Shown: positions 8,464 through 16,120 of the stretch, piece by piece
Layout of the letters: every line of letters begins with the position of its first letter
Position numbering within the stretch: position 1 is the first letter of the stretch
Assembly (NCBI GenBank): GCA_964632355.1
Contig: CAZWBW010000016.1
Location: 1-38,822 of the forward strand
Length of the DNA stretch: 38,822 nt
Direction of reading: 5' to 3'
Origin: JALOAP01 sp964632355
GTDB lineage: Bacteria > Chloroflexota > Dehalococcoidia > Tepidiformales > Tepidiformaceae
Program-made: the position numbers and the translations under genes
Notes under the pieces: model-generated
Told to the model about the DNA's origin: nothing
Seen by the model: the letters and a program-made list of their open reading frames with translations, nothing else
The model's database searches: none

Positions 8464-9651
8464 TCAAGATTTCAGCGCGGCCTCGATGAGCTGCAGCCCG
8501 AACTCGATCCCGATAGGAATGGCGTCTTCGTCGATCACGAAGCCCGGGTCGTGGTGGCGGCCGGCGATCCCCTTCGCTTCGTTGCGCGCGCCGAGCCAGA
8601 AGTAGCACCCGGGGCGGTGTTCGAGGAACACGCTCATGTCGTCGGCGCCCATGCTGGGCGCGCCGTGGATGTTCGCCGGACCGAAGAACTTCTGCGCCCG
8701 GTCGATGACCATGGCGGTGACTCGCTCGTCGTTCACGAGCGGCGGACAGCTCGTGTTGTGTTCGAACGTGAAGGTAGCGCCGAACGCCGCGCAGATACCG
8801 GCGAGCAGCTCTTCGACGCGGGAAATCATCAGTGCGCGTGTGCGGTCGTTGTAGGTGCGAATCGTGCCTGTGAGCGTCGCCGATTCGGCGATGACGTTCC
8901 CCCGGAAGCCGCCCACCAGCTTGCCCACCGTGAGGACAGCGGTTTCAGCGGGCGGCACAGAGCGGCTGACAACCGTCTGGAGCGCCGTCACCAGGTGGGC
9001 GGCGACGACGACAGCATCGACGGACTGATGCGGTGCCGCGGCGTGGCCGCCGCGCCCTTCGATCACGACGCGGAAGGCAGTCGGTGCAGCGAAGAACGGG
9101 CCGGGCGCAACGTTGATCGCTCCGATGGGCACGTCGGCGCTGATGTGCAGTCCGAGCACCGTCTGCACCCGGGGATTTTCGAGCACGCCTTCCTGTACAC
9201 AGAGCTGGGCGCCGCCCGCGTGCTCTTCGGCGGGCTGGAAGAGGAAGCGAACGCTGCCGGGGAGCCTGTTTCGGCGCTCGGCGAGGATCGACGCGAGCGC
9301 GAGGCCGATGGCGATGTGCGCATCGTGGCCGCACGCGTGCATCACGCCCTCGTTCTTGGATTCGTAGGGCAGGCCACTGCGTTCGGGGATCGGGAGTGCG
9401 TCGATATCGGCGCGCCACATCACGCAGGGTTCGGCCTTCTTCCCGCGAACGAGTGCCGTCGCACCGGTTTTCGCGATGGGGCGGACGTCTTCGAGGCCGA
9501 GCGTTCGCAGGTGTTCGAGGATGACCTGTTGCGTGCGCTCCTCGCGCCACGAAAGTTCAGGATGCGCGTGGAAATCCCGCCGCCATTCGATGGCGCTGGG
9601 CGTGATGCGCTCAACGGCGTCCCGCAGCGTGAACCGCGACTTCACGGTCAT
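8464..9651 (-). CDS. M20 family amidohydrolase/carboxypeptidase
   Basis: A 395-residue cytosolic metallo-amidohydrolase of the HipO/IAA-amino acid hydrolase branch of M20, which cleaves N-acyl or N-aminoacyl amides. Typical motifs are the RRDFHAHPELSWRE start, WRADIDALPI, the HACGHDAH metal site and FQPAEE with its catalytic Glu. The dimerisation domain follows (GRGGHAAAPHQSVDAV). The C-terminus returns to the catalytic domain (MGADDMSVFL, then a His-rich segment). The length is normal. The ATG at 9651 has TAGAGT six bases upstream and no Shine-Dalgarno sequence. The downstream beta-flower gene is probably co-transcribed. The substrate is not predictable from sequence alone. Confidence 0.92.
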   Translation of the reverse strand: MTVKSRFTLRDAVERITPSAIEWRRDFHAHPELSWREERTQQVILEHLRTLGLEDVRPIAKTGATALVRGKKAEPCVMWRADIDALPIPERSGLPYESKNEGVMHACGHDAHIAIGLALASILAERRNRLPGSVRFLFQPAEEHAGGAQLCVQEGVLENPRVQTVLGLHISADVPIGAINVAPGPFFAAPTAFRVVIEGRGGHAAAPHQSVDAVVVAAHLVTALQTVVSRSVPPAETAVLTVGKLVGGFRGNVIAESATLTGTIRTYNDRTRALMISRVEELLAGICAAFGATFTFEHNTSCPPLVNDERVTAMVIDRAQKFFGPANIHGAPSMGADDMSVFLEHRPGCYFWLGARNEAKGIAGRHHDPGFVIDEDAIPIGIEFGLQLIEAALKS

Positions 9652-9657
9652 GCCGGA

Positions 9658-9663
9658 ACTCTA
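9658..9663 (-). promoter_or_regulatory. -10 box (TAGAGT), leaderless start of M20 amidohydrolase
   Basis: TAGAGT on the minus strand is separated from the ATG at 9651 by TCCGGC (6 bases), with no Shine-Dalgarno sequence. Confidence 0.5.
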
Positions 9664-9707
9664 CAGAGCGGCGAGGAACTATGCGACCTTGTGGAAGCCG
9701 GTCGGCG

Positions 9708-10211
9708 CTACATCTCCGGCTCGGGCGCGCGGGTGGGGTCGGTGATTTCGACCCAGAAGTACCCGAACACGACGATCCCGATCAAAAGGCCGCCCAGGAT
9801 GCCGGTGACGATGCTGAGCACATCGCGAAGCGTGTCGGAGCCATCGACGTAGGAGGCTCGCCAGAGGTTCGCGCCAATCACCAGGGCGATGAGGAAGCCG
9901 ATGATGAGCGACGGGCCAGCCCAGTCCCACCGCTGACGCCAAAGAAGGTACCCAAGGCCAACACCACCCAGCGCCACGATACCGACCGAGATAACGAACC
10001 CGAGGTCCCGGGTGTTGTCCCATGCGTCCCACGTCTGGAGGGCAACCACGGTGAGCGCGATGGTCGCGATGAGGCTCACCAGGCCGAAGATGTACTCGGC
10101 CCGCCGCCACTGCGGCCGTGCCGGTGCTTCCGGGAGACGCGACCGGTCGTGCAGGTAGTCGCCCTGCTTTTCCGGTTCGACTGGTGCTGGAACGGAGAAG
10201 TCTACTGCCAT
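9708..10211 (-). CDS. Four-helix membrane protein of unknown function
   Basis: A 167-residue protein that I do not recognise. The first 45 residues are soluble, Pro/Arg-rich and probably cytosolic. Four hydrophobic helices follow at about 48-66, 77-96, 102-122 and 133-155, with an aromatic/charged loop after the third (WRASYVDGSD). The tail is short and acidic. The ATG at 10211 has GGGAGT nine bases upstream and is the only start that removes low-quality upstream sequence. It is divergent from the crotonase gene, with 84 bases between them. The fold resembles small helical membrane proteins that accompany many pathways, so context gives no role. Confidence 0.7.
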   Translation of the reverse strand: MAVDFSVPAPVEPEKQGDYLHDRSRLPEAPARPQWRRAEYIFGLVSLIATIALTVVALQTWDAWDNTRDLGFVISVGIVALGGVGLGYLLWRQRWDWAGPSLIIGFLIALVIGANLWRASYVDGSDTLRDVLSIVTGILGGLLIGIVVFGYFWVEITDPTRAPEPEM

Positions 10212-10282
10212 TCTTGGGACTCCCGGGGATCTGGCCGTCGACGACGATTCTGTCGCGTCCCCCGTTGGCGGGCAAGTTGGAG

Positions 10283-10288
10283 TAGAGT
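10283..10288 (+). promoter_or_regulatory. -10 box (TAGAGT), leaderless start of crotonase-like gene
   Basis: TAGAGT ends seven bases before the ATG at 10296, with no Shine-Dalgarno sequence between. Confidence 0.5.
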
Positions 10289-10295
10289 TTTCGCC

Positions 10296-10952
10296 ATGAC
10301 GAGTGCCTTCCTTCGCGACCGATACGCCGTGCTCCCGCGCGACTGCGCGCAGTGGCCGTTCGAACGGCTCCGCGACGAACTTGAGGCGTTGCGCGATTCG
10401 CCTGCACGACTGGTGGTGCTCGAACTCGAGGGAGCGGGCGGTGAACGTTGGGAGGAGGAGCAGCTCCTCTGGCTCGAGCGGTATCAGCTCCCGACCGTCG
10501 CGGCGCTTCGTGGCGAGATCAGCGGACACCTGCTCGACCTCGCGCTCGCGTGCGACATCCGCGTCGCGGGCGAAAGCGCGTCGCTCCGGTTTCGCACGAT
10601 CGGGACGCGGCGAATGATGCTGCTGCTCGGGCTCGACCGGTCGGTGGAGGTGCTGCAACAGCGCGGGCAGGTCGACTCCGCAACGGCGTTGCGGGTGGGG
10701 CTCGTCTCGCGGCTGGCACCGGACGGGGAGCTCGACGCGACGGTAACGCGGCTGGCCGAGACAATCGCAGCACGCGGGCCGATCGCGGTGCAGCTCGCGA
10801 AGGAGGCAATCTGGCGCGGCCTGGCGATGCCACTCGAACAGGCGCTGCGCTTCGAAACGGATTTGACTCTGCTGCTTCAGACGACGAAAGATCGCGCCGA
10901 GGGAGTGCGGGCATTCCTCGAGAAGCGCTCGCCGGAGTTCACGGGGACGTAA
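10296..10952 (+). CDS. Divergent crotonase (enoyl-CoA hydratase/isomerase-like) protein
   Basis: A 218-residue crotonase-fold protein, about 35-40 residues shorter than usual. The core is recognisable (PTVAALRGEISGHLLDLALA, then CDIRVAGESASLRF), and the C-terminal helix block runs AVQLAKEAIWRG to FLEKRSPEF. The oxyanion-hole glycine cluster (normally GxxxxGGG before the helix) reads GEISGHLL. The region that carries the catalytic Glu in hydratases (GxxPxxG with nearby Glu) has become IGTRRMMLLLGL. It may therefore bind an acyl-CoA without the usual chemistry, or do something else. It is followed after two bases by the small-protein pair, which it probably shares a transcript with. Confidence 0.75.
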   Translation: MTSAFLRDRYAVLPRDCAQWPFERLRDELEALRDSPARLVVLELEGAGGERWEEEQLLWLERYQLPTVAALRGEISGHLLDLALACDIRVAGESASLRFRTIGTRRMMLLLGLDRSVEVLQQRGQVDSATALRVGLVSRLAPDGELDATVTRLAETIAARGPIAVQLAKEAIWRGLAMPLEQALRFETDLTLLLQTTKDRAEGVRAFLEKRSPEFTGT

Positions 10953-10954
10953 GC

Positions 10955-11206
10955 ATGATTGTTTTTCTTGAGGAACCAGAAGCCTGGTCGCTCATGATGC
11001 TCGTCAGCGCTGTCGCCATCGACAACGCTGACATCTCGGACGAGGGCAAGGAAGCCATTCGCCGCTGGCGTTCGGAGCGCGGCGAGGGCAGCCCTGAGCT
11101 TGAGAAGCTGACCGAAGAAATCAACGAGGCCATCAACGGGCGGCTCGACGAGAAGTTCACGCGGCGGGTGAAGCACCGCGGCCGCTACGAGACGGTGAGG
11201 AGATAG
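10955..11206 (+). CDS. Small charged protein, paralogue of the next gene
   Basis: An 83-residue protein that I do not recognise. It is predicted mostly helical, with a hydrophobic first third (WSLMMLVSAVAID) and a strongly charged remainder. It shares with its downstream neighbour the pattern SD[EK]-x-[KR]-x-x-[IL]-[RK]-RWRS, an acidic helix with a conserved Asn, and a basic C-terminus. This suggests a tandem duplication or two subunits of one complex. It starts two bases after the crotonase stop and its own stop touches the next ATG, so translation is probably coupled. It has no membrane or secretion signal. Confidence 0.7.
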   Translation: MIVFLEEPEAWSLMMLVSAVAIDNADISDEGKEAIRRWRSERGEGSPELEKLTEEINEAINGRLDEKFTRRVKHRGRYETVRR

Positions 11207-11449
11207 ATGGAAGTCCGTTTCACCGACGACGAAATCGCGGAAGCGCTCACCATCATCGTGAATCGCATGGCCGATGAAGCCGGGCTGAGCGACAAGGACC
11301 GCGCGATGCTGAAGCGCTGGCGCTCGTCGCAGATGAAGCTCGGCAGCGACGAGATGGACGACCTGGTGGCGAAAGCGAACGAAGACTTCGCCCGCACGAT
11401 GGCCCGTCGAGAGCGGAGCCAGATCCGCAAGCCCGACTGGCGCGACTAG
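11207..11449 (+). CDS. Small charged protein, paralogue of the preceding gene
   Basis: An 80-residue, probably all-helical protein of unknown function. Its central DEAGLSDKDR followed by LKRWRS aligns with DNADISDEGK and IRRWRS of the preceding protein. The C-terminus is basic (MARRERSQIRKPDWRD). The ATG directly follows the TAG of the upstream gene, and GGTGAGGAG lies just upstream as a ribosome-binding site. The size, charge and pairing would suit a nucleic-acid-associated or regulatory heterodimer, but nothing in the sequence proves it. Confidence 0.7.
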   Translation: MEVRFTDDEIAEALTIIVNRMADEAGLSDKDRAMLKRWRSSQMKLGSDEMDDLVAKANEDFARTMARRERSQIRKPDWRD

Positions 11450-11500
11450 TCTCGAGAGCTTAACCGGCGGCGCGGTGTGGGCACGTTTGCGTACCGCGAC

Positions 11501-11506
11501 TAGCAT
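11501..11506 (+). promoter_or_regulatory. -10 box (TAGCAT) heading the glycolipid operon
   Basis: TAGCAT ends six bases before the GTG at 11513, the same geometry as other starts in this window. It favours 11513 over the GTG at 11507, which abuts the box. Confidence 0.5.
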
Positions 11507-11512
11507 GTGCTC

Positions 11513-12442
11513 GTGAACGGCTCGACGCGCGCCGAACTTGCGACCCGGCTGGGCGCTACGGCCCAGTATTGGTTCTGGCTGGTCGTGAGCTGGCTCGGCC
11601 AGCGCCTGCCCCAGCGAGCCAGCTACTGGGTTGCTGCGGGCTTCGGCATCACCGGGTATTACCTCTGGCCGCGGGGGCGCCGCGCGCTGCACCGGAACTA
11701 CGCGCGGGTGCTCAACGGCTACCCTGAGGACCAGATTCGGCGCGTGGCCCGCGCCTCACTCGTGAACTACTGCCGCTACCTCGCGGACTTCATCCGCTTC
11801 CCTTCGCTCTCGTCACACCAGCTCCGCGCGCGCTGCCACGGGGAAGAGAACTGGCAGCTACTCGATAAGGTGCTGGCGAAGGGGAAGGGGGCCATCATCG
11901 TCTGCATGCACTTCGGGAACTGGGACCTCGGCGCTGGCGCCGCTGCGGCGCGCGGGTACCCGCTGACCGTGGTCGCCGAAACCTTCCGCCACCCGCGGCT
12001 CGATGCGCTCGTGGTTGGTTCCCGGCGGCGGCTCGGCATGCAGGTCGTCCCGATGGAGAAGGCGGGCCCTTCACTCATTCGAACCCTGCGACAGAACGGG
12101 CTCCTGGCGCTTCTCATCGACCGGCCGATGCCGGGCCAAGGCGTGCCGGTGAAGTTTTTCGGCGAAACCATCGAGGTGCCCGAGGGTCCCGCACGGCTGG
12201 CGCTTCGAACCGGGGCGCCGGTCATCCCGACCGCGTTCGTACGGCGCCACCCGGCCCGCGACGAAGTCGAGGCGCTGGCTGACTTCAACATCTCGTTCGA
12301 ACCGAGCGGCGACGACGAACGCGACATCCGCGAACTGACGCAGGCGATCGTCTCGGCGCACGAGCGGTTCATTCGAATGCACCCGGACCAGTGGTACATG
12401 TTCCGGGAGATGTGGACGCGGCCGCCGGAGGCAGTGCGGTGA
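11513..12442 (+). CDS. LpxL/PatA-type lipid acyltransferase (first of a tandem pair)
   Basis: A 309-residue member of the lysophospholipid acyltransferase superfamily (HtrB/LpxL, mycobacterial PatA). It moves an acyl chain from acyl-CoA or acyl-ACP to a sugar or glycerol hydroxyl at the inner face of the membrane. A hydrophobic anchor lies near residues 18-52. The catalytic HX4D motif is HFGNWD (His133, Asp138). The later EVPEGPARLALRTGAPVIP block is characteristic. The gene overlaps the next one by four bases (GTGA). With the PimA-like transferase and the phosphatidylinositol-phosphate synthase downstream, it most likely acylates a mannosylated phosphoinositide, as PatA does. Confidence 0.88.
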   Translation: MNGSTRAELATRLGATAQYWFWLVVSWLGQRLPQRASYWVAAGFGITGYYLWPRGRRALHRNYARVLNGYPEDQIRRVARASLVNYCRYLADFIRFPSLSSHQLRARCHGEENWQLLDKVLAKGKGAIIVCMHFGNWDLGAGAAAARGYPLTVVAETFRHPRLDALVVGSRRRLGMQVVPMEKAGPSLIRTLRQNGLLALLIDRPMPGQGVPVKFFGETIEVPEGPARLALRTGAPVIPTAFVRRHPARDEVEALADFNISFEPSGDDERDIRELTQAIVSAHERFIRMHPDQWYMFREMWTRPPEAVR

Positions 12443-13314
12443 TCAAGCTGGTGCTGCTGCGGCTGCTGGCGCCGCTGCTCGGGCGGGCGCCCTGGTTCGC
12501 TTATCCGCTCGCCGGGGTCCTGGGGCGGGTGGCCTGGCACACGCAACGCCGCAGCCGCGAGCGGCTCATCCGGAACCTCCTTCCGTTTTGCGATGGCGAC
12601 ATGGAGCGCGCGCGGCGCGAGGGGCTGCGCGCCTACCAGAACGTGGCGCGGTACTGGGTCGACCTCTGTACGCTGCCCTACCGCGACATGACGGGGTTCG
12701 AACGCAAGCACGTTCGAATCCTCCACCCGGAGCGGGTCGAGGCGCTGCTCCAGGCGGAGGGGCCCGTCGTCGCGGTGAGCGCGCACATGGGCAACCCCGA
12801 GATGGTGATCCAGGCGCTCACCTATCGCGGGCGGGCGTTCGTGGCCATGGTCGAGGAGCTGAAGCCGCGCCAGTTTTCGAAGGAGATGCTTCGGCGGCGA
12901 ACGTCGGCCGGCGGGAAGTTCTACGAAGTGAACTTTGGTGGTGTGCGCGCGTGTATCGATGCCCTTCGCCGGGGCGAGCTCGTGGGGCTGATGGCCGATC
13001 GCGACATCCAGGACACGGGCATCTGCGTGGCGCTCGCCGGGAAGTGCGTGAAGCTGCCTCGCGGCCCGTGGGAGATCGCGCGGCGCGCCAACGCGCTGGT
13101 AGTCCCGGTGCTGACCTCGCGCGACGAACGGGACAACTTCACAATTTACGTCGAGGAGCCGTTCCGCGTGGACGCGACCGGCGACACGGAACTCGACGTG
13201 CGTAAGGCCGTCGAACAGTGGGCACACATCCTCGAAACGCACATCCGCCGCGAGCCCGGCCAATGGGCGGTGCTCGAAGACTTCTGGACGGTGCACGCCT
13301 GTGGGCAAAGCTGA
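12439..13314 (+). CDS. LpxL/PatA-type lipid acyltransferase (second of a tandem pair)
   Basis: A 291-residue paralogue of the preceding gene, not a recent duplicate: identity is low and the catalytic motif is HX4E (HMGNPE, His116 and Glu121) instead of HX4D. Other family features are GLMADRDIQDTG with its acidic/Arg site, the KLPRGPWEIARRANALVVPV block and a C-terminal HIRREPGQW helix resembling HP(D/E)QW. The GTG at 12439 overlaps the upstream stop and the 3' end overlaps the PHP gene by 14 bases. Two acyltransferases in one operon suggest two acylation positions, for example mannose plus inositol or the lipid backbone. This is inference. Confidence 0.85.
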   Translation: MIKLVLLRLLAPLLGRAPWFAYPLAGVLGRVAWHTQRRSRERLIRNLLPFCDGDMERARREGLRAYQNVARYWVDLCTLPYRDMTGFERKHVRILHPERVEALLQAEGPVVAVSAHMGNPEMVIQALTYRGRAFVAMVEELKPRQFSKEMLRRRTSAGGKFYEVNFGGVRACIDALRRGELVGLMADRDIQDTGICVALAGKCVKLPRGPWEIARRANALVVPVLTSRDERDNFTIYVEEPFRVDATGDTELDVRKAVEQWAHILETHIRREPGQWAVLEDFWTVHACGQS

Positions 13315-14035
13315 CCTGCACCTGCACACCACCGTCTCCGACGGCCTCGTCACCGTGGAGCGGCTGCTCGAATATGTGGAACACGAAACGGACCTCGACG
13401 TCATCGCGGTGACCGACCACGAGGACGCGCTCGGGGGGCTGCGCGCGCGGGAACTTGCGGCGAAGCGCGGCTACCGCGTGGAGGTGATCCCCGGCGCCGA
13501 GGTGACGACCCTCCAGGGGCACCTGCTGGCCCTGTTCGTCGAAAACGCGCCGAAGAGCTTCCGGACGGTGGAGCGCACGCTGGAAGGGATCCACGAGCAG
13601 GGCGGACTCGCCATCATTCCGCACCCCATGAGCTGGCTCACCCGGTCGCTCGGGCGGCGCGTCATCGAACGCGTCGTAAGCCGAGGCGAGAACGGCGTGC
13701 ACTTTGATGGGATCGAACTCTGCAACCCGAGCCCGGCCGGTCTGCGCGGGCGGCAGCGCGCGTGCGAGGGCAACCTGCGCTGGGGCCTCCCAGCGATTGG
13801 CGCTTCGGACGCACATCACCTCGAGCACATCGGCCGTGGCTGGACCGAGTTCGACGGAACGACTGCCGAGGATTTGCGTTCGGCGATCGAACGAGGGGAG
13901 ACGCGGGCGCGCATGGCCAAGTACCCTTCTTTACGAGAAGTAGGTCTCGGCCGCACGGCGCTGGGGCTGGTGTGGGGATATTCCGCGACACCGCGAAAGA
14001 TGCTGCGCTGGCGAAAGAAAGGCGCCGGGAAATGA
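13301..14035 (+). CDS. PHP-domain phosphoesterase
   Basis: A 244-residue PHP protein resembling YciV/TrpH-type nucleoside or small-molecule phosphatases. Metal ligands follow the family pattern: HLH (His7, His9), Asp14, TDH (Asp39, His40), Glu67, His74, the IIPHP motif and the final GASDAHH. The C-terminal 40 residues are basic and could touch the membrane. The gene overlaps both neighbours (14 bases upstream, ATGA downstream), so it belongs to the lipid operon. A role in removing the phosphate left by phosphatidylinositol-phosphate synthase, or in trimming a sugar phosphate, would fit. The family call is firm; the substrate is inferred. Confidence 0.88.
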   Translation: MGKADLHLHTTVSDGLVTVERLLEYVEHETDLDVIAVTDHEDALGGLRARELAAKRGYRVEVIPGAEVTTLQGHLLALFVENAPKSFRTVERTLEGIHEQGGLAIIPHPMSWLTRSLGRRVIERVVSRGENGVHFDGIELCNPSPAGLRGRQRACEGNLRWGLPAIGASDAHHLEHIGRGWTEFDGTTAEDLRSAIERGETRARMAKYPSLREVGLGRTALGLVWGYSATPRKMLRWRKKGAGK

Positions 14036-15189
14036 AGATAGCCTTCGTCTCGCCGTACGACTGGTCGGTGCATGGCGGGGTGAACTCGCATATCCGCCAC
14101 CTTGCAAGGCTGTTTCGCGATTGGGGCCACGATGTCTCGATCTTCGCGCCAGCGTCGGAACCCGACAGCGTAGGCGACGAATGCACGGTAATGGGCCGGC
14201 CCTACGGGCTCCGGGTGAGCGGGTCGGTCGCGCGGATCACCTTCGCGTGGGCTTCACCCACCGTGAAGCGGGTGATGGCCACGAACCAGTTCGACATCCT
14301 GCACCTGCACGAGCCGTTGATGCCGCTCCTGCCCTACCACTTCCTGCGGTACTCCCGCGCGGTGAACGTCGGGACGTTCCATGCGGCGAAGGAAGGCGGG
14401 CTGCGCATCTACGGGTACACGCGGCCGCTCACGCGGCGCTGGTTCCGGAAGCTCGACGGGAAAATCGCGGTTTCGCCCGCCGCGGCGGGGCTGGTGAGCC
14501 GGTACTTCGCCGGGTATTTCAACATCATCCCGAACGGCATCGAATACGATCACTGGGCCCGGGAACGCGAACCGTGGCCCGAGTTCAACGATGGCCGGTT
14601 CAACATCCTGTTCGTCGGGCGGCCCGAGAAGCGGAAGGGACTGAAGTACCTGTTGCGCGCGTACATGCGGCTGCGCCAGCGGCACGACAACCTGCGGCTT
14701 ATCGTGGTCGGCGCGGGCGATTTCTCGCGGTACCGGCGGCTTATGGAGCCGTTCCCCGACGTGGTGTTCCGCGAGAACGTCCCCTACGAGGAGTTGCCGC
14801 GCTACCACCACAGCGCTCACGTGGCCGTCTGCCCGAACACGGGCAACGAAAGCCAGGGCTACGTACTGATGGAGGCGCTGGCGGCCGGGCTGCCCGTCAT
14901 CGCCAGCAACATCGAAGGGTTCGCCGGTGTGGTGACGCACGAAGTCGAGGGCCTGCTGGTTCGCCCGCGGGACGACCTCGCCATCGAAGAGGCGGTGATC
15001 CGCCTGATGCGGGACGCAGACCTGCGGCACCGGCTCGCCGAGCGCGGGCAGGCGCACGCCATGCGCTTCAGCTGGGACGTGGTCGCCCACCGGGTGATGT
15101 CGTATTACGAGCGGCTGCTGTATGAACGGCAGCAGGTGGCAGAATCGCGCTCGCGCCGCGCCGCGCGGGCAACCCTGACACGGATGTAG
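14032..15189 (+). CDS. GT4 glycosyltransferase, PimA-like (phosphatidylinositol mannosyltransferase)
   Basis: A 385-residue GT-B glycosyltransferase. The N-terminus, MKIAFVSPYDWSVHGGVNSH, is the acceptor-domain glycine-loop pattern of PimA, followed by LHLHEPLMPLLPY and GTFHA. The donor domain has FVGRPEKRKGLKYLLRA and the nucleotide-sugar EX7E motif ESQGYVLME (Glu273, Glu281). PimA transfers mannose from GDP-mannose to the inositol of phosphatidylinositol on the cytosolic face of the membrane. The synteny with acyltransferases and a phosphatidylinositol-phosphate synthase-like enzyme supports that acceptor; the sugar donor is not proved. The start overlaps the PHP stop as ATGA. Confidence 0.88.
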   Translation: MKIAFVSPYDWSVHGGVNSHIRHLARLFRDWGHDVSIFAPASEPDSVGDECTVMGRPYGLRVSGSVARITFAWASPTVKRVMATNQFDILHLHEPLMPLLPYHFLRYSRAVNVGTFHAAKEGGLRIYGYTRPLTRRWFRKLDGKIAVSPAAAGLVSRYFAGYFNIIPNGIEYDHWAREREPWPEFNDGRFNILFVGRPEKRKGLKYLLRAYMRLRQRHDNLRLIVVGAGDFSRYRRLMEPFPDVVFRENVPYEELPRYHHSAHVAVCPNTGNESQGYVLMEALAAGLPVIASNIEGFAGVVTHEVEGLLVRPRDDLAIEEAVIRLMRDADLRHRLAERGQAHAMRFSWDVVAHRVMSYYERLLYERQQVAESRSRRAARATLTRM

Positions 15190-15192
15190 AGA

Positions 15193-15813
15193 GTGACGAA
15201 GCTGAACCTGCTCCCGCAGCGCATCCCCCAGGGTGCGGCCGATGCGATTGGCCGTACCGTCGGCGGGCTTGGCATCACGCCCAACATGATTTCGCTCGCC
15301 GGGCTCATCGGGAACGGCGTTGCGGCCTTCCTCGTAACGCGCGAGATGCTCATCGCTGCGGGCATCGTGTTCCTGTTCTTCAGCGCGCTCGACTTCGTCG
15401 ATGGCGCAGTAGCCCGGGCGACGAACACGGCGAGCCCCTACGGTGCGGTGTTCGATGCGGTGCTCGACCGCTGGGGCGAAGCGCTCGTCCTCGCCGGGAT
15501 CGCGTGGTACTTCGGCGACCGCGGCGAATACGTGCAGGCGGCGGTCACGTACGCGGCGCTCTTCGGCAGCATCGCTGTGAGCTACATGCGCGCCCGCGCC
15601 GAGGTGAACGGCCTCGAGATGCGCGAAGGGCTGTTCCGACGGCAGGAGCGGGTAGTGCTCATCGGCCTCGGGCTGCTGTTCAACGCGCTGACCCTGGTGA
15701 TCTGGGTACTGGCGGTGCTCGCGAACCTGACGGCGCTCCAGCGGTTCTGGCTCATCGGCCGCGGCCTGCGTGCGATGGATTCGCGGGTAGTCAGTTCGAA
15801 AACGGCGAAATAA
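15193..15813 (+). CDS. CDP-alcohol phosphatidyltransferase, phosphatidylinositol-phosphate synthase-like
   Basis: A 206-residue, six-helix membrane enzyme. The signature D1xxD2GxxAR...GxxxD3xxxD4 is complete: Asp67, Asp70, Gly71, Arg75, Gly84, Asp88, Asp92. After it comes SYMRARAE (130-137) and RRQER (149-153), matching the SYxKARAE and ERPER segments that bind inositol phosphate in actinobacterial phosphatidylinositol-phosphate synthase. They separate it from phosphatidylglycerophosphate and phosphatidylserine synthases. The reaction would be CDP-diacylglycerol (or a CDP-diol lipid) plus inositol 1-phosphate giving phosphatidylinositol phosphate and CMP. The GTG at 15193 lies three bases after the GT4 stop. 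It is the last gene of the operon. Confidence 0.88.
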   Translation: MTKLNLLPQRIPQGAADAIGRTVGGLGITPNMISLAGLIGNGVAAFLVTREMLIAAGIVFLFFSALDFVDGAVARATNTASPYGAVFDAVLDRWGEALVLAGIAWYFGDRGEYVQAAVTYAALFGSIAVSYMRARAEVNGLEMREGLFRRQERVVLIGLGLLFNALTLVIWVLAVLANLTALQRFWLIGRGLRAMDSRVVSSKTAK

Positions 15814-16030
15814 AGCCGACAGCCAGCGTGATCATCGCCAGCCCCCACGCGATAAGCCCAACCCCGAACGCCCGCAGCAAGAGCGAGGGCTCCACCGCTC
15901 GCTGTGTGCGAGGCTCCGGCTGAACGCGGACGCCGGGACGACCGGGACGTGGCGTGGCCCCTCCGTTCGGGCCACGCTGCGGCTTGGCGCGAAGGCCAGC
16001 GAACGACTCGCCGCGTTGATGCTGGTTCAT
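15791..16030 (-). CDS. Short tail-anchored membrane protein, unknown function
   Basis: A 79-residue protein. The first 48 residues are hydrophilic, rich in Arg, Gly and Pro. One hydrophobic helix lies near the C-terminus (about 51-74, LLRAFGVGLIAWGLAMITLA), ending in a few polar residues. It converges on the phosphatidylinositol-phosphate synthase gene and overlaps its 3' end by 23 bases. No Shine-Dalgarno sequence is obvious before the ATG at 16030. It is supported by the coherent membrane helix and by filling an otherwise empty interval, but no homologue comes to mind. Confidence 0.55.
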   Translation of the reverse strand: MNQHQRGESFAGLRAKPQRGPNGGATPRPGRPGVRVQPEPRTQRAVEPSLLLRAFGVGLIAWGLAMITLAVGFISPFSN

Positions 16031-16108
16031 CGACCCCTCGCCGGGAGAATCGGCAGAGACCCGGGGCGCGTTGAGCCCGACGGCCTGACGCGGGCGCTCC
16101 GGGCCGGG

Positions 16109-16114
16109 TAGGAT
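16109..16114 (+). promoter_or_regulatory. -10 box (TAGGAT), leaderless start of MBL-fold gene
   Basis: TAGGAT is followed by GCGGGC (6 bases) and the ATG at 16121, with no Shine-Dalgarno sequence. Confidence 0.5.
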
Positions 16115-16120
16115 GCGGGC

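Noticed and set aside
11776..13404. A 542-codon minus-strand frame opposite the acyltransferases
   Set aside because: It is antisense to two acyltransferases with full catalytic motifs; composition is biased and there are no domains.
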